Part shown: piece after piece, positions 18,151-29,512 of the stretch
Numbering within the stretch: position 1 is the stretch's first letter
How the letters are laid out: every line of letters begins with the position of its first letter
Assembly (NCBI RefSeq): GCF_002019795.1
Contig: NZ_KV917381.1
Coordinates: 3,628,068-3,692,067, forward strand
Direction: 5' to 3'
DNA from: Bacillus alkalicellulosilyticus
Lineage (GTDB): Bacteria; Bacillota; Bacilli; Bacillales; Bacillaceae_F
DNA length: 64,000 bases
The notes under the pieces: generated by a model
What the model was told of the DNA's origin: nothing
What the model saw: the letters and a program-made list of their open reading frames with translations, nothing else
Databases searched by the model: none
Position numbers and translations under genes: made by a program

Positions 18151-19125
18151 TTACTTTAACCATCTAGCTACATCTTTAGCAAAGTACGTTAAAATTAAAT
18201 CAGAGCCCGCACGCTTCATACTTGTTAGCATTTCTAGTACGATCCCTTTTTCATCGACCCAACCGTTTTGACTCGCTGCTTTAATCATCGAGTATTCGCC
18301 ACTTACGTTATAAGCAACTACTGGATAGCCTGTCATATCTTTTACTTCACGAACGATATCTAAATAAGATAAGGCTGGCTTTACAATGAGAAAATCAGCG
18401 CCTTCCTCGATATCCGATTGTGCTTCCCGAAGTGCTTCTAAGCGATTGGCTGCATCCATTTGATAGGTCTTGCGGTCGCCGAATTTAGGAGAACTATGAG
18501 CAGCATCACGAAATGGTCCATAAAAGCTTGATGCATACTTGACAGCATACGACATAATTGGAACATCCTCAAATCCTGCTTCATCCAGTCCATGACGAAT
18601 CGCAGCAACAAAGCCATCCATCATGTTAGATGGCGCAATAATATCAGCTCCTGCCTTCGCTTGAGAAACAGCCGTTCTTGCTAATAAATCGAGAGTAGGG
18701 TCATTTAACACTTTTCCATCTTCAATTACGCCACAATGGCCGTGGTCAGTAAACTGACATAAGCATGTATCTGCAATCACCGTTAAGTCTGGGAACTTAT
18801 CCTTTACGACTTTTATTGCCTTTTGGACGATTCCGTGGTCATGGTACGCTGATGTACCTACATCATCCTTTTCATTCGGTACTCCAAATAAAATAATCGC
18901 TTGAATTCCAAGCTCCACCACTTCAGCTACTTCCTCTAGTAAGTAATCTAAAGATAGTTGATAGACTCCAGGCATCGACTTGATTTCGTTTTTGACCTGT
19001 TCTCCTTCAACTGCAAATAGTGGATAAATTAAATCATCAGTATGTAACGTCGTTTCTCTAACCATTGCTCGAATAGAAGCACTTTGTCTAAGACGTCTAT
19101 GACGATTAAATTGTAAATCTCTCAT
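18151..19125 (-). CDS. hemB: Delta-aminolevulinic acid dehydratase (porphobilinogen synthase) HemB
   Basis: 324 residues. Condenses two 5-aminolevulinates into porphobilinogen. The zinc-binding cysteine cluster [14 protein letters not shown] lies near residue 120, so a zinc-dependent type is expected. The two Schiff-base lysines are in [20 protein letters not shown] and [12 protein letters not shown]. It overlaps hemD by four bases (ATGA), so the genes are coupled. Confidence 0.97.
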   Translation of the reverse strand: MRDLQFNRHRRLRQSASIRAMVRETTLHTDDLIYPLFAVEGEQVKNEIKSMPGVYQLSLDYLLEEVAEVVELGIQAIILFGVPNEKDDVGTSAYHDHGIVQKAIKVVKDKFPDLTVIADTCLCQFTDHGHCGVIEDGKVLNDPTLDLLARTAVSQAKAGADIIAPSNMMDGFVAAIRHGLDEAGFEDVPIMSYAVKYASSFYGPFRDAAHSSPKFGDRKTYQMDAANRLEALREAQSDIEEGADFLIVKPALSYLDIVREVKDMTGYPVVAYNVSGEYSMIKAASQNGWVDEKGIVLEMLTSMKRAGSDLILTYFAKDVARWLK

Positions 19126-19892
19126 TCCATTTCCTCCTTTAAACTCAAAATGATTGTAGACAGTAACCCGTCTGTTGTATACGGTTCGGCTATTATAGGG
19201 GTTGTAATTCCATAGTTATGTAATGTATTAGCCGTTATCGGACCAATGCATGCAAACTTTTTTTGTTGTATGGCACTTAAGCTTAGCTTACCCTCAAGAA
19301 GCGTAAAAAAATGAGTAACCGTCGAAGAGCTTGTAAACGTTATAAAATCATACTCAGCTTTTTCCATAAGGGATTGCAGCTTTTCCTTAGAGCTCCAATC
19401 AATAACTGTTTCATATACAACGAGGTCGTCTACGAGATAACCATCCTCCTGTAAACCGACAGAAATGACATCTCTTGCAAGATTCCCTTTTGGAAAAAGA
19501 ATTTTTTCTCCTGGTGAAAGCTGTAATCGAAGCTCTTCTAACAAGCTCTCCGCGACAAAACGAGGGGGTACAAGAGAAGCTGACAAACCGTGTTGCTGCA
19601 AGCAGTCTAGCGTCTTGTTTCCTACAACTGCTATCTTTTTTGTATGTAATATACTTTTATCATCTAGTAAATCTAAAAAATATGTAATGGCATTTACACT
19701 TGTAAATAGGACCCAGTCATACGTATGTAATCTATTTTCCTTAAAGAGGGGTTGTTTGGTTGCTTGAAAAGCAAGGAGCGGAACTTCAATTGCCGTTCCG
19801 CCATATTCCTCGATTTTCTTTGAGAGTGATTTTGCTTGTTCCTTCGCCCTCGTTACGACAATACGTTGATTGAGAAGGGGCAAACGGTCCAC
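19122..19892 (-). CDS. hemD: Uroporphyrinogen-III synthase HemD
   Basis: 256 residues. Closes hydroxymethylbilane to uroporphyrinogen III with ring-D inversion. The family has weak sequence conservation, but two Rossmann-like halves are visible, with [21 protein letters not shown] at the N-terminus, [16 protein letters not shown], and [20 protein letters not shown] in the second half. It starts with a GTG overlapping the hemC TAG stop by one base and overlaps hemB by four bases. Position and fold together make the call secure. Confidence 0.93.
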   Translation of the reverse strand: MDRLPLLNQRIVVTRAKEQAKSLSKKIEEYGGTAIEVPLLAFQATKQPLFKENRLHTYDWVLFTSVNAITYFLDLLDDKSILHTKKIAVVGNKTLDCLQQHGLSASLVPPRFVAESLLEELRLQLSPGEKILFPKGNLARDVISVGLQEDGYLVDDLVVYETVIDWSSKEKLQSLMEKAEYDFITFTSSSTVTHFFTLLEGKLSLSAIQQKKFACIGPITANTLHNYGITTPIIAEPYTTDGLLSTIILSLKEEME

Positions 19893-20824
19893 TATTGGTC
19901 AAGCTCTCTTTTTACTTTATCTAAAATTTCTTTGGCTCCTGCTTGCAACAATTTATCAGAAATCGCCACACCAAGTTCCACTGGATCTTTCCCAACCATC
20001 GTTTCTTGAATAATTGTTTTTCCATCTGGAGATCCTACTAATGCAGACATCTTAATTTGGTTGGACTCATCGATGGTGCCGTAAGCCGCAATCGGAACTT
20101 GGCAACCACCTTCCATTCGGTGAAGAAAAGTTCGTTCTGCTGTCACTGCTTTTTCTGTATCTGGGTCGTTTAAATGTTGCAGCAGGGCAATAACATCCTC
20201 ATCATCAGAACGACACTCAAGACCAAGTGCTCCTTGCCCAACAGCTGGTATACACACATCTGGCTCTAAAAATTCAGTTACAGTCTCCTCTGTCCATCCC
20301 ATTCTCTCCAAGCCAGCAGCAGCTAAAATAATCGCATCGAAATTCTCTTCTTTTAACTTACGTAGGCGAGTTTCTATGTTACCCCGAATCCACTGCACTT
20401 GTAGGTCAGGACGTTTTGCTAGCAATTGAGCCGATCGTCGTAGACTACTTGTTCCAACGATCGAACCAGCTGGTAAATCAGCTAGTGAAACATGGTCTTT
20501 TGAAATAAACGCATCTCTTGGGTCTACACGCTTTGTTACTGCTCCTAATGTGAACCCTTCTTGTAAAACAGATGGGACATCTTTCATACTATGAACGGCT
20601 ATGTCTATCTCTTTATCTTGCATCGCTTGTTCAATCTCTTTCACAAACAATCCTTTTCCGCCTACTTTTGATAACGTAACATCTAGGATTTTATCACCTT
20701 TTGTTACGATTTTTTTTATTTCATACTCATAGGGAAGACCGAGCTTCTTTAGCTGGTCAATGACCCATTCTGTTTGTGTTAACGCTAAACTACTTTTTCT
20801 GGAACCAATCACGATTTTTCTCAT
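19892..20824 (-). CDS. hemC: Porphobilinogen deaminase (hydroxymethylbilane synthase) HemC
   Basis: 310 residues. Polymerises four porphobilinogens on a dipyrromethane cofactor. [20 protein letters not shown] is the N-terminal signature, [11 protein letters not shown] and [16 protein letters not shown] carry substrate-binding residues, and the cofactor Cys is in [13 protein letters not shown]. The ATG at 20824 is chosen over an upstream TTG at 20836, because GGAGG precedes it and the product then begins like B. subtilis HemC. The spacing to hemX is 88 bases. Confidence 0.96.
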   Translation of the reverse strand: MRKIVIGSRKSSLALTQTEWVIDQLKKLGLPYEYEIKKIVTKGDKILDVTLSKVGGKGLFVKEIEQAMQDKEIDIAVHSMKDVPSVLQEGFTLGAVTKRVDPRDAFISKDHVSLADLPAGSIVGTSSLRRSAQLLAKRPDLQVQWIRGNIETRLRKLKEENFDAIILAAAGLERMGWTEETVTEFLEPDVCIPAVGQGALGLECRSDDEDVIALLQHLNDPDTEKAVTAERTFLHRMEGGCQVPIAAYGTIDESNQIKMSALVGSPDGKTIIQETMVGKDPVELGVAISDKLLQAGAKEILDKVKRELDQ

Positions 20825-20912
20825 GTGAACCTCCAATTTCTCTTTGACTGTTATCTATTATATAGGTTTACCATTTGTAGTTCAAAAAGGAAGCCACTGA
20901 AAAAGTTGACCT

Positions 20913-21731
20913 TTAGTACCACAAATGAAACTCAGAAAACCGACTTAACATAAAGTAATTAATGAGCAACAATAAAAATGCTGCAATATTTAACAAGGCC
21001 ATTGTATACCCTCTAACTAATTTTACTACCCGTTGGTATAAATACACAGCATATACACCTAGCACAACGAGTGAGCTGATTACTTTTGCATCAGTAAAAG
21101 GAAGTTCTCCTAATTCAATAGAAGACCATACAAAACCAAGGATAATTCCTAATAAAAAGGTCGGAAACGCAAACATTGTCATGATAAAAGCTAACTTATC
21201 GAGCTTCGATAAATTTCCAAAACGAAGCAACCGCTTCCCCCAGATTTTCCTCTTTAGCATTTGGTGTTGCATCACATACATTAAGGAAATCGCAAAAGCT
21301 AAATTAAAGGCCGCATAAGATAATAAAATCAGTACAACATGAATGACTAACAGCTCTGAGATGAGAAGTTGCGATAATTGTTGAGAGACATCTCCTGTAG
21401 GTACAAAAAGTGAAATCGCCATCATTACAAACCCAAAAACGTTGGCGATAAATACGAGAAAGTCGACTCGGAAATACCAATTAATGAAGAGGGAAATCGT
21501 CACAACTACCCAGGCATAAAAAAATAACCCTTCAAATTGAGTTAAAATCGGGAGGCGATTTAATTCCGCCATTCGAAGTAGGAAAATAGTGGTTTGTAGT
21601 ACCCAGACAATAGAAAGCAACCAGAAGGCGATACGGTTAGCCTTCCGGTTGTTTTGAATAAAATCAATGAAATAACCTAATACACTTAAGCAGTAAAGAA
21701 TGATAGTAATTAGATATATAACATTAAACAC
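20913..21731 (-). CDS. hemX: HemX, integral membrane protein of the heme operon
   Basis: 272 residues with about eight hydrophobic segments. It resembles the CcsA/ResC cytochrome c assembly family in length and in the Trp/His pattern, and in B. subtilis HemX lowers the level of HemA. The start is a GTG (MFNVIYLITIILYCLSV) behind AGAGGAG; the spacing to hemA is 18 bases. Function here is by synteny: hemX between hemA and hemC is a fixed Bacillus arrangement. Confidence 0.9.
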   Translation of the reverse strand: MFNVIYLITIILYCLSVLGYFIDFIQNNRKANRIAFWLLSIVWVLQTTIFLLRMAELNRLPILTQFEGLFFYAWVVVTISLFINWYFRVDFLVFIANVFGFVMMAISLFVPTGDVSQQLSQLLISELLVIHVVLILLSYAAFNLAFAISLMYVMQHQMLKRKIWGKRLLRFGNLSKLDKLAFIMTMFAFPTFLLGIILGFVWSSIELGELPFTDAKVISSLVVLGVYAVYLYQRVVKLVRGYTMALLNIAAFLLLLINYFMLSRFSEFHLWY

Positions 21732-21749
21732 GTATAGTAAACTCCTCTC

Positions 21750-23144
21750 TTAGGAGCGAACGACTGCATCTTCGGTTGGTGCTGCATAGGAAACAAATTC
21801 TTTCTTAGTTTGTTCCCACTCAAGCTCAGCTTTTCGCTGCCGCTCTTGTTGTTTTTCTTTTTCTTGTTGCAATGCAACTTCGTCCTCTAGAGCAAACAAT
21901 TTTGTAAAAAGAGCTAGAGCTTGCTCTGAATCTTCTTCTCCGGCTAATTCTTTCACGCGAGTAATCGGATCGCGTAACAATTGGTTCACAATACTCTTTG
22001 TATGTTTGCGAAGTACTTTTAAGTCTCTTTCCGACAAGTCAGGAAGCTTTCGCTCAATGCTTTCCATTGTTTCTGCTTGAATCGCTAATGCTTTTGTGCG
22101 AAGCGCAGAAATTAAAGGAACCACACCTAACGTACTTAACCATTGGTTAAATTCAACAATTTCTTCTTCAACCATAAGCTCAATTTTCTCTGCTTCTTTT
22201 TGGCGTTCCGCTAAATTCGCTTGAACGATATTTTGTAAATCATCAATATCATATAAATAAATGTCATCAAACTCTGCTAATGCCGGGTCTAAATCACGCG
22301 GTACGGCAATATCAACCATAAACAACGGACGACCTTTGCGCTTTTTCATCGCTTGTTTCGCAAGTTCTTTAGAAATGACATAATCTCTTGAACCCGTTGA
22401 GCTTATTAAAATATCAGCTTCAACTAGGCTTTGCTCTAGCTTTTCCATTGGTTTAGCTTGACCAAGGAATCGTTTAGCTAGTTGCGCTGCTTTTTCCTCA
22501 GTGCGATTAATGACCGTAATTTGACTAGCTCCATTTGAATGCAAATGTTTTGCTGTAAGCTCACTCATTTTTCCTGCACCCAATACAACAACGTGCTTGT
22601 CAGAAAAGTCACCAAATATATTTTTGCCAAGTTCAACTGCCGCATAACTAACAGAAACCGCATTATTGCCGATTTCCGTTTCTGAATGAGCGCGCTTAGC
22701 AAGTGTGACAGCTTGTTTAAACAGCTGATTGAAAATCGTTCCCGTTGCCTGATTTTGTTGGGCGAATAGGAAGCTATCTCGGATTTGACCAAGAATTTGT
22801 GTTTCCCCTAGGATCATTGAATCTAACCCACAGGCTACACGGAATAAATGCTCGATCGCATGATGGTCTTCACGAATATCTATATATGGTATGAAATCCT
22901 GGCGGTCCATTCCGAACCATTCAGATAAAAATAACTTTGTAAAATAACGTCCAGTATGAAGCTGATCAGCTACCACGTACACTTCAGTGCGGTTACAGGT
23001 GGAGACAATCGTACACTCAAGTATGCTTTTCATACTGCGAAGCTTTTGTAACGCCTGTGGAAGTTCACTTTCTGGAAATGTAAATTTCTCACGAATCTCT
23101 ACAGGAGCTTTCTTATAGTTTAATCCTACGACTATGATGTGCAT
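21750..23144 (-). CDS. hemA: Glutamyl-tRNA reductase HemA
   Basis: 464 residues, first enzyme of the C5 heme pathway. It reduces glutamyl-tRNA to glutamate-1-semialdehyde. The nucleophilic Cys is in [15 protein letters not shown] near residue 50. NADPH binding is in [17 protein letters not shown] near 190, and the helical dimerisation domain is C-terminal. The last ~40 residues are charged ([18 protein letters not shown]), longer than in many homologues. It is the first gene of the operon, with a candidate sigma-A promoter about 80 bases upstream. Confidence 0.97.
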   Translation of the reverse strand: MHIIVVGLNYKKAPVEIREKFTFPESELPQALQKLRSMKSILECTIVSTCNRTEVYVVADQLHTGRYFTKLFLSEWFGMDRQDFIPYIDIREDHHAIEHLFRVACGLDSMILGETQILGQIRDSFLFAQQNQATGTIFNQLFKQAVTLAKRAHSETEIGNNAVSVSYAAVELGKNIFGDFSDKHVVVLGAGKMSELTAKHLHSNGASQITVINRTEEKAAQLAKRFLGQAKPMEKLEQSLVEADILISSTGSRDYVISKELAKQAMKKRKGRPLFMVDIAVPRDLDPALAEFDDIYLYDIDDLQNIVQANLAERQKEAEKIELMVEEEIVEFNQWLSTLGVVPLISALRTKALAIQAETMESIERKLPDLSERDLKVLRKHTKSIVNQLLRDPITRVKELAGEEDSEQALALFTKLFALEDEVALQQEKEKQQERQRKAELEWEQTKKEFVSYAAPTEDAVVRS

Positions 23145-23224
23145 TTGAATGTTTCACCCCCACTACGTAATCAATACAGCATTCATCGGCGTCTTTTTCT
23201 ATAACGTACGAACAATCTTTACAC

Positions 23225-23252
23225 ATTATAACATGGTTTTATTTGAACTCAA
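23225..23252 (-). promoter_or_regulatory. Candidate sigma-A promoter of the hemA operon
   Basis: On the minus strand TTGAGT (23247-23252) and TATAAT (23225-23230) are separated by 16 bases. It lies upstream of hemA in the divergent intergenic region. No PerR-type box was recognised. Confidence 0.6.
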
Positions 23253-23361
23253 AAAAAAAGTATGAACACTTCTTGAACCTCTATGGTATTATGTTGGTAT
23301 TGTGTCTTAGATATGATAAAATATCCATTCTCAGGAAAAAAATGAAAAGGAGTTGTCTTGT

Positions 23362-23835
23362 TTGAAGCGTCAAGGTATTTTCCCTGGTGTTTTATTTATA
23401 GGTGTTGGTCTTTTCTTTTTTATTCAACAGTTCAATGTTCCTTTTCTCGACCAGTTCTTAACATGGCCTTCTATATTAGTTGTCATTGGTGTTGCCTTTT
23501 TATTTCAAGCATTTGTTGGTGATAATACTTATCTTTTTCCTGGTGCTTTGTTAACTGGGCTCGGCATTCATTTTCATTTATTACATCATATTACAACATG
23601 GCCTACACATTGGGCAATGTATACGCTCATTGTCGGTCTTTCCTTCATCTTTTTATACATGAAGACAAAAAAGGAAGGATTATGGCCAGGAATTATATTA
23701 CTTATCGTCTCTGTATTAGGCTTTATATCAGGTGGTTTCGTTACGTGGTTCAACTCCATTTTTTCAGTCATCGAAAGCTTTTGGCCTATACTACTTATCA
23801 TCCTCGGCATCTACCTAGTTGTTAGAAGAAAATAA
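23362..23835 (+). CDS. Small membrane protein with LiaF/DUF5668-like repeats
   Basis: 157 residues, plus strand, transcribed divergently from hemA. It has at least six hydrophobic segments in short Gly-rich repeats (GIFPGVLFIGVGLFFFIQQF, GLWPGIILLIVSVLGF, WPILLIILGIYLVVRRK), the pattern of the small LiaF-like transmembrane domain family. The TTG at 23362 is nine bases from GGAG and is preferred to the TTG at 23353, which touches the ribosome binding site. It occupies the position of ysxD in B. subtilis; function is unknown. A terminator hairpin overlaps its stop. Confidence 0.75.
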   Translation: MKRQGIFPGVLFIGVGLFFFIQQFNVPFLDQFLTWPSILVVIGVAFLFQAFVGDNTYLFPGALLTGLGIHFHLLHHITTWPTHWAMYTLIVGLSFIFLYMKTKKEGLWPGIILLIVSVLGFISGGFVTWFNSIFSVIESFWPILLIILGIYLVVRRK

Positions 23836-23854
23836 CGTAAAACCGTTATTTTTT
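23831..23854 (+). terminator. Terminator after the small membrane protein gene
   Basis: Stem AATAACG/CGTTATT with loop TAAAAC followed by TTTT; it overlaps the stop codon. Confidence 0.75.
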
Positions 23855-23945
23855 GAAGCACTGAGCAAAGCCGCTACCATCTTTTAAAGTCAAACAAAAG
23901 TGGGGTTCTTTTGTTTGACGCGTAGCGAGCGAAGCCGTGCTCTCC
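23855..23945. repeat. Dispersed intergenic repeat, copy C
   Basis: The start (GAAGCACTGAGCAAAGCCGC...) resembles the reverse complement of 56985-57015, and the end (GCGAGCGAAGCCGTGC) resembles the core of copies A (51253) and B (56917). Between them lies a perfect 12-base stem GTCAAACAAAAG/CTTTTGTTTGAC with a seven-base loop (23889-23919). Confidence 0.55.
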
Positions 23946-24014
23946 TTGAGTTACCTTTACAAACAACCTTCCTTAGTCACCTTACAAGGCATGTATGAGC
24001 ACGCTACAATTAGT

Positions 24015-24055
24015 AAAAAGCCTGACAAAGGAAAGATTTTCTTTTCAGGCTTTTT
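24015..24055. terminator. Terminator downstream of the PAS kinase gene
   Basis: Perfect 11-base stem AAAAAGCCTGA/TCAGGCTTTTT. It works on the minus strand for the kinase gene and could also act on the plus strand. Confidence 0.8.
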
Positions 24056-24079
24056 ACGTTATCGCAGTTTATTGTTTGA

Positions 24080-26227
24080 TTACTCCGTGTAATCTTCTAT
24101 TAATTCAGTAACTTCCTTGTTATTGTTCTTTGCTAGTGGGAGCTTGACGATAATCGTTGTTCCTTGGTTGACTTCACTTTCTATCGCAATTTTCCCCTTA
24201 TGGTGCTCAATAATACTAAAGCTCACTGCAAGCCCTAACCCCGTTCCATTTTCTTTCGTTGTGTAAAACGGCTGACCAATTTTCTCTAGCTTTTCTGCTT
24301 CAATTCCGTACCCATAGTCTCTTATGACTACCTCAACTTCACCATCTTCTTCTCTTGTACATATGTCGATTGTACCACCTTCTGGCATCGCTTCTAATGC
24401 ATTTTTGACAAAGTTAATAAAAATTTGTTTCAACTGATTTTCATTACAATCAATAAAGAGGTCCTCTTCATATAATTGTTTGTTAATCCTTACATTTTTC
24501 AAATTTGATTCGGTCTCAAGCAGCGTAATGACATGATTTAATATCGTATGTATCTCGCGTTGTTCAAACTTAGATTCTGTTGGTTTTGCTAGCAGCAATA
24601 ATTCATTTAAGATAAATTCAATACGATTCAACTCCGACGACATCAATGAAATATATTCTTCCTGAATCTCATATCCAAGTTGCATCATTTGAACAAATCC
24701 TTTTATCGCCGTTAATGGGTTACGGATTTCATGAGCTATCCCAGCTGCTAATTGGCCAGTGAGAGAGAGCTTCTCAGATTTCACAAGTAATTCTTTTGCT
24801 TCAATACGGTCTGATATGTCTCGACCTATGACTAGAATCTTTTCAATATCGCCTTTTTCATCACGAATGATTTTGAGGGAGACTTCTATCCATAATTCAT
24901 GACCCTTTTGATGCCGAACTCTTACCGGAAAAATATCACTATCCTCAATACTCATTTGTGAAATAGACGTTTTATCATCTTCGTCTATTAGATCTGCCCC
25001 CGATTTCCCTACCAAATCCGCTGGTGTAAATCCAAGCAAGTTCTCTACCGCCGGTGAGATGTATTGAATGACACCTACTGGAGAAAGGAATGAGATAAAG
25101 TCTTGTGAGTTCTCTGATATCAAGCGGTACAATTCTTCACTTTTCTTTAATCGGTCTTGTTCAATTCTTCTTTCTGTAATATCTCTAGTCGCTCCAACTA
25201 GCTTCATGACGTTACCTTCTATATCAAAAATGGCTTCAGCCACTTCTTCTAAATGACGCAATTGTCCATTCGGTTTTACAATCCGATAATGTATATTCAG
25301 TGGATGTCCTAATTTAAGGTCATCAATAGCATCCGCTACTAATTTTTTATCGTTTGGATGGATGAGAGCTAAAAAATCTTCATACTTTATTTGAGGGCTT
25401 CTAAAATAGGAACCAAACATTTCATAGGAATCATCAGACCAAACTCGCTTATTCTCTTTGATGTCCCATTCCCATGTCCCAAGCTTTGCCACTTTTAATG
25501 CAAGTTTTAAGTTCGCTTCACTTTCTTTAATCTCTTGTTGAATGACTTTCTCTTGCGTAATGTCTTTAATAATTCCGTATATCCCGACGACTTCGTCGTT
25601 TACAATAATCGGTAAGTTCGTCACCTTAACATGAATGCTTTTGCCTAATCTATGGATGCAAACGTTTTCATATTCTTGCGGTATTCCTTTTGATGCTAAC
25701 AAAAAATGACGGAATGCTTTTTCGGAATCATCCCGGTTCACAAGAGAAGTGAAATCCATTTGTAAACAATCTTCCTGGTGATACCCAAACAATATTTCAA
25801 AACTTCGATTCACAGATGTGTACTTTCCATTTAAGTCCATTGAATAAACAGCATCTGGATTTTGTTCAAATAACGATTTATAATGCTCTCTTTCCTTCTC
25901 AGTTACTTTCTTTTTTGCATTTATGTCGGTAAAATGCACAATGATCCCTGTTTCATAAGGATACGCCCTTATTTCATACCACTTATTGATCGATGTAAAT
26001 CTTTCTTCAAACCGGACTTCTTTATTTTGTTCTAAGGCTTGATGAAACTGATAATAAAAAGGAGATCCAACTAATTCCTGATACAAATGCCAAATACACG
26101 TACCTGTTAGTTCTTCTCTTGATTTACCTAATAGCTGTTCAGTTGCTTGGTTTATGTAATAAAAGCGCCAATTGTGATCTAAAGAAAATACAGCATCTCG
26201 TAAATGATCTAATATTTTATGTGGCAT
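24080..26227 (-). CDS. Orphan soluble sensor histidine kinase with four PAS domains
   Basis: 715 residues, no membrane segments, so cytoplasmic. Four PAS/PAC units are visible at about 5-110, 120-230, 240-355 and 365-480 (e.g. GIYGIIKDITQEK, KLVGATRDITERR and VIGRDISDRIEAK close three of them). HisKA follows with AAGIAHEIRNPLTAIKGF (phospho-His), then HATPase_c with the N box NFVKNALEAMPEGG, the G1 box DYGYGIEAEK and the G2 box GTGLGLAV. No response regulator is adjacent. The architecture resembles the Bacillus sporulation kinases (KinA, KinE), so feeding the Spo0F phosphorelay is plausible. It lies between the hem operon and engB, where B. subtilis has no kinase. Confidence 0.9.
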   Translation of the reverse strand: MPHKILDHLRDAVFSLDHNWRFYYINQATEQLLGKSREELTGTCIWHLYQELVGSPFYYQFHQALEQNKEVRFEERFTSINKWYEIRAYPYETGIIVHFTDINAKKKVTEKEREHYKSLFEQNPDAVYSMDLNGKYTSVNRSFEILFGYHQEDCLQMDFTSLVNRDDSEKAFRHFLLASKGIPQEYENVCIHRLGKSIHVKVTNLPIIVNDEVVGIYGIIKDITQEKVIQQEIKESEANLKLALKVAKLGTWEWDIKENKRVWSDDSYEMFGSYFRSPQIKYEDFLALIHPNDKKLVADAIDDLKLGHPLNIHYRIVKPNGQLRHLEEVAEAIFDIEGNVMKLVGATRDITERRIEQDRLKKSEELYRLISENSQDFISFLSPVGVIQYISPAVENLLGFTPADLVGKSGADLIDEDDKTSISQMSIEDSDIFPVRVRHQKGHELWIEVSLKIIRDEKGDIEKILVIGRDISDRIEAKELLVKSEKLSLTGQLAAGIAHEIRNPLTAIKGFVQMMQLGYEIQEEYISLMSSELNRIEFILNELLLLAKPTESKFEQREIHTILNHVITLLETESNLKNVRINKQLYEEDLFIDCNENQLKQIFINFVKNALEAMPEGGTIDICTREEDGEVEVVIRDYGYGIEAEKLEKIGQPFYTTKENGTGLGLAVSFSIIEHHKGKIAIESEVNQGTTIIVKLPLAKNNNKEVTELIEDYTE

Positions 26228-26309
26228 TAATTTAATCCCTTTCAGTCATTTAGTCAACTCTATAAAATATTCCATACTTTCACATATAATTCCTCTATAA
26301 GATGGAAAA

Positions 26310-26355
26310 AAGCTTGAACATTTTTGGTCGTATATGACCATTTGTGTTCAAGCTT
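26310..26355 (-). terminator. Terminator of the lonA-engB operon
   Basis: An 11-base perfect stem AAGCTTGAACA/TGTTCAAGCTT encloses a small inner TGGTC/GACCA hairpin and is followed on the minus strand by a T tract. Confidence 0.85.
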
Positions 26356-26360
26356 GAAAT

Positions 26361-26996
26361 TTATTCAATGTCTAACTCATCTACTTGCTCTATTTCTTCA
26401 ATTTCTCTTTTACGCTTGGAATAGTCGAGGATCGCTCCCCAAATTTGATCTTTCCCATAAGCTGTTTCAGATGAGAACACGTAAATTGAATCATTTGGGT
26501 CTTTTCCTAAAGATTTTGAGATGGCACTTGTATGTTTTTGCCATTTCCCTTTTGGTATTTTATCGCATTTCGTTGCGACTAAAATAACCGGGATACCATA
26601 ATGTTTTAACCAACTATACATCATCTTGTCATCTTTAGATGGTTCGTGGCGAATGTCGATAATTTGGACAACAGCTTTTAGTTTAGAGCTTTGTTGTATG
26701 TATGTTTCGATCATTCGTCCCCATGCTTCTCTTTCTGTTTTTGGAACTTTAGCAAAGCCGTAACCTGGGACATCAACAAAATAGATCATTTCATTAATCA
26801 GATAAAAATTTAATGTTTGTGTTTTCCCAGGCTTTTGTGATGTACGGGCTAAGCTTTTTCGATTAATCATTTTATTAATAAAAGATGACTTTCCTACATT
26901 TGAACGACCAGCTAAGGCAATCTCAGGAATTGGCCCTTTTGGATATCCTTCTGGCTTTACTGCAACTGTATCTAACTCTGCTTTCGTTACCTTCAT
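26361..26996 (-). CDS. engB: Ribosome biogenesis GTPase EngB (YsxC/YihA)
   Basis: 211 residues. A GTPase needed for large-subunit assembly. G1 is [10 protein letters not shown] near residue 31, G3 is VDVPGYG near 75, G4 is VATKCDK near 145 and G5 is FSSETAYG near 177. The last ~25 residues are charged and acidic ([18 protein letters not shown]), slightly longer than usual. It overlaps lonA by four bases, as in other Bacillus genomes where the two are coupled. Confidence 0.96.
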   Translation of the reverse strand: MKVTKAELDTVAVKPEGYPKGPIPEIALAGRSNVGKSSFINKMINRKSLARTSQKPGKTQTLNFYLINEMIYFVDVPGYGFAKVPKTEREAWGRMIETYIQQSSKLKAVVQIIDIRHEPSKDDKMMYSWLKHYGIPVILVATKCDKIPKGKWQKHTSAISKSLGKDPNDSIYVFSSETAYGKDQIWGAILDYSKRKREIEEIEQVDELDIE

Positions 26997-29317
26997 TTTT
27001 TCTCTCCCAATGCGTGCTTTAATACTTCATCTAAATGTGAAACAATGACAAATGTTAAACCTTCTCTGACTGTGTCCGGAATTTCTTCTAAGTCTTTTTC
27101 ATTTTCACTTGGAATAATGATTTTCGTTAAACCCGCTCTGTGTGCACTCATCGCTTTTTCTTTCAGTCCGCCGATTGGTAACACGCGACCACGAAGTGTG
27201 ATTTCCCCTGTCATCCCCACTTCTTTTTTAACGGGTCTCCCGGTTAATGCAGAAATCAGCGCTGTTGCCATCGTAATCCCAGCAGAAGGACCATCCTTTG
27301 GTGTTGCCCCTTCAGGTACATGGATATGAATATCATTTTTCTCATGAAAACTAGGATCAATGTCAAGTTCATCTGCACGTGAACGAATATAGCTGAATGC
27401 CGCTTGAGCCGATTCCTTCATGACATCGCCAAGCTTACCTGTCAAGATAAGCTTCCCTTTTCCTTGAACAACGGAGACTTCAATCGATAACGTGTCCCCA
27501 CCTGCTGTCGTATAGGCGAGCCCTGTTGCTGTTCCTATTTGGTCTTCTACCTCAGCTTGACCATAGCGGAACTTTGGTTTCCCTAACATATCTTCAAGCG
27601 ACTTTTCTGTCACGACGACTTTCTTTTTTTCACCTGAGACAATTAATTTTGCGGCTTTACGACAAATGGTTGCCATTTGTCTTTCAAGGTTACGGACACC
27701 CGCTTCTCGCGTATAGCGACGAATGACCTTCATTAACGCTTCATCTTTTACTTGTAGCGTCCCTTTTCCTAAACCATGGTCTTTTGCTTGTTTAGGTAAA
27801 AGATAATCTTTAATAATATGGAGTTTTTCAACTTCTGTATAACCTGCAATCGAGATAATTTCCATTCTATCGAGTAAAGGTCCAGGAATTGTCCCAATAT
27901 TATTAGCCGTTGTTACAAACATCACCTTTGATAAATCATAAGGTTCCTCAATGTAATGATCACTAAATGTATTGTTTTGTTCTGGGTCCAATACCTCTAA
28001 CAGAGCTGCAGCTGGGTCGCCACGGAAATCATTGGCCATTTTATCAATTTCATCAAGTAAAAATACAGGGTTAATCGTCTCAGCCTTTTTCATGCCTTGC
28101 ATAATGCGACCAGGCATTGCCCCAACATACGTTCTTCGATGCCCTCTAATTTCGGCTTCATCTCTTACACCGCCTAAGGAAATTCGAACAAACTTGCGGT
28201 TAAGTGAACGTGCAATGGATCGAGCGAGTGATGTTTTACCGACACCCGGAGGGCCAGCTAGACATAAAATAGGTCCCTTTAATTCCTTCGTTAACTGCTG
28301 AACGGCTAAGTATTCAAGTACTCTTTCTTTTACTTTATCAAGACCATAGTGATCTTCATTTAAAATATCTTCAGCATGATGAATATCAAGAACATCTTCT
28401 GTTTCTTTTTTCCACGGCAAGTTCAGCAACCACTCAATATAATTACGAATCACAGAGCTCTCGGCTGCATTAGAAGGCATTTTTTCATAGCGGTCCAACT
28501 CTTTAAATGCTTTCTCCTGAACGGACTCTGGCATTTGTGCCTCTTCAATCTTTTCTTTAAGAGACGCAATTTCTCCAGTTTTCCCTTCTTTATCGCCTAG
28601 CTCTTTTTGAATAGCTTTCATTTGCTCTCGTAAGTAATATTCCTTTTGCGTCTTTTCCATCGACTTCTTAACTCGTTGCCCGATTTTCTTTTCGAGACCA
28701 AGCACTTCTTTTTCATTGTTAAGGACATCAATAATGGAGAGCAGTCTTTCCTTCACAGAAATCGTTTCAAGTAACTCTTGCTTTTCAGCAATCTTTATTG
28801 GCAAATGAGAAGAAATGACATCTGCCAACCTACCAGCTTCCGTGATATCTGTCACCGTAGCTAGCGTTTCGGCTGAAATCTTCTTCGAGAGCTTAATATA
28901 TTGTTCAAATTGTTGCAATGTATTTCGCATGAGTGCTGTCTGTTCTACTTCACTCTCAATTTGCTCATCCTCAAGGACTTGAATCTCAACTTCAAACATG
29001 TCGTCATTTTCGAGATATCTTTCAATTTGCGCCCGTTGTAATCCTTCTACTAATACCCGGATTGTGCCATTTGGAAGTTTTAACATTTGTTTTACTTTTG
29101 CTAATGTCCCTACGGTATGAATTTCTTCTTCACTTGGTTCATCAATTGAAATTTCTTTTTGCGTCGCTAGTAAAATTTCATGGTCATGCACCATTACTTT
29201 TTCTAACGCTTGTACTGATTTTGCCCGACCTACATCTAAATGTAAAACCATTGTTGGAAAAACTAAAAGTCCACGTAACGGTAATAATGGAATAACCCGC
29301 GTTCTACCTTCGACCAT
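26993..29317 (-). CDS. lonA: ATP-dependent Lon protease LonA
   Basis: 774 residues, matching B. subtilis LonA. The LON N-terminal domain begins [23 protein letters not shown]+ Walker A is [13 protein letters not shown] near 357, Walker [11 protein letters not shown], and the protease domain carries the Ser-Lys dyad with the nucleophile in [14 protein letters not shown] and the Lys in [17 protein letters not shown]. The ATG at 29317 is chosen because GGAGG lies 8 bases upstream and the length then equals the family; the open frame extends 23 codons further. It degrades damaged and regulatory proteins. It is coupled to engB. Confidence 0.97.
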   Translation of the reverse strand: MVEGRTRVIPLLPLRGLLVFPTMVLHLDVGRAKSVQALEKVMVHDHEILLATQKEISIDEPSEEEIHTVGTLAKVKQMLKLPNGTIRVLVEGLQRAQIERYLENDDMFEVEIQVLEDEQIESEVEQTALMRNTLQQFEQYIKLSKKISAETLATVTDITEAGRLADVISSHLPIKIAEKQELLETISVKERLLSIIDVLNNEKEVLGLEKKIGQRVKKSMEKTQKEYYLREQMKAIQKELGDKEGKTGEIASLKEKIEEAQMPESVQEKAFKELDRYEKMPSNAAESSVIRNYIEWLLNLPWKKETEDVLDIHHAEDILNEDHYGLDKVKERVLEYLAVQQLTKELKGPILCLAGPPGVGKTSLARSIARSLNRKFVRISLGGVRDEAEIRGHRRTYVGAMPGRIMQGMKKAETINPVFLLDEIDKMANDFRGDPAAALLEVLDPEQNNTFSDHYIEEPYDLSKVMFVTTANNIGTIPGPLLDRMEIISIAGYTEVEKLHIIKDYLLPKQAKDHGLGKGTLQVKDEALMKVIRRYTREAGVRNLERQMATICRKAAKLIVSGEKKKVVVTEKSLEDMLGKPKFRYGQAEVEDQIGTATGLAYTTAGGDTLSIEVSVVQGKGKLILTGKLGDVMKESAQAAFSYIRSRADELDIDPSFHEKNDIHIHVPEGATPKDGPSAGITMATALISALTGRPVKKEVGMTGEITLRGRVLPIGGLKEKAMSAHRAGLTKIIIPSENEKDLEEIPDTVREGLTFVIVSHLDEVLKHALGEKK

Positions 29318-29365
29318 GAGAGCACCTCCAAAAACCTTTCCAGTTCCCTGTTTCAAAATTTGAGT

Positions 29366-29389
29366 GGGGTGCCCACATATGGACACCCT
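29366..29389 (-). other. Hairpin between lonB and lonA
   Basis: GGGGTGCCCA pairs with TGGACACCCT except one mismatch, loop CATA. No strong T tract follows, so it could be a weak terminator of lonB transcription or a structured 5' leader of lonA. Confidence 0.4.
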
Positions 29390-29512
29390 CGAAGTATTGT
29401 CGATTCAAGACACGAAATAGTCATCCATTCATCGCAGTACCTCTTGTATAGTAACCCCACTCGTATCTTGTACAATTTTATCTTATTGACTTTCCTTTGT
29501 CTAATATCAGAG

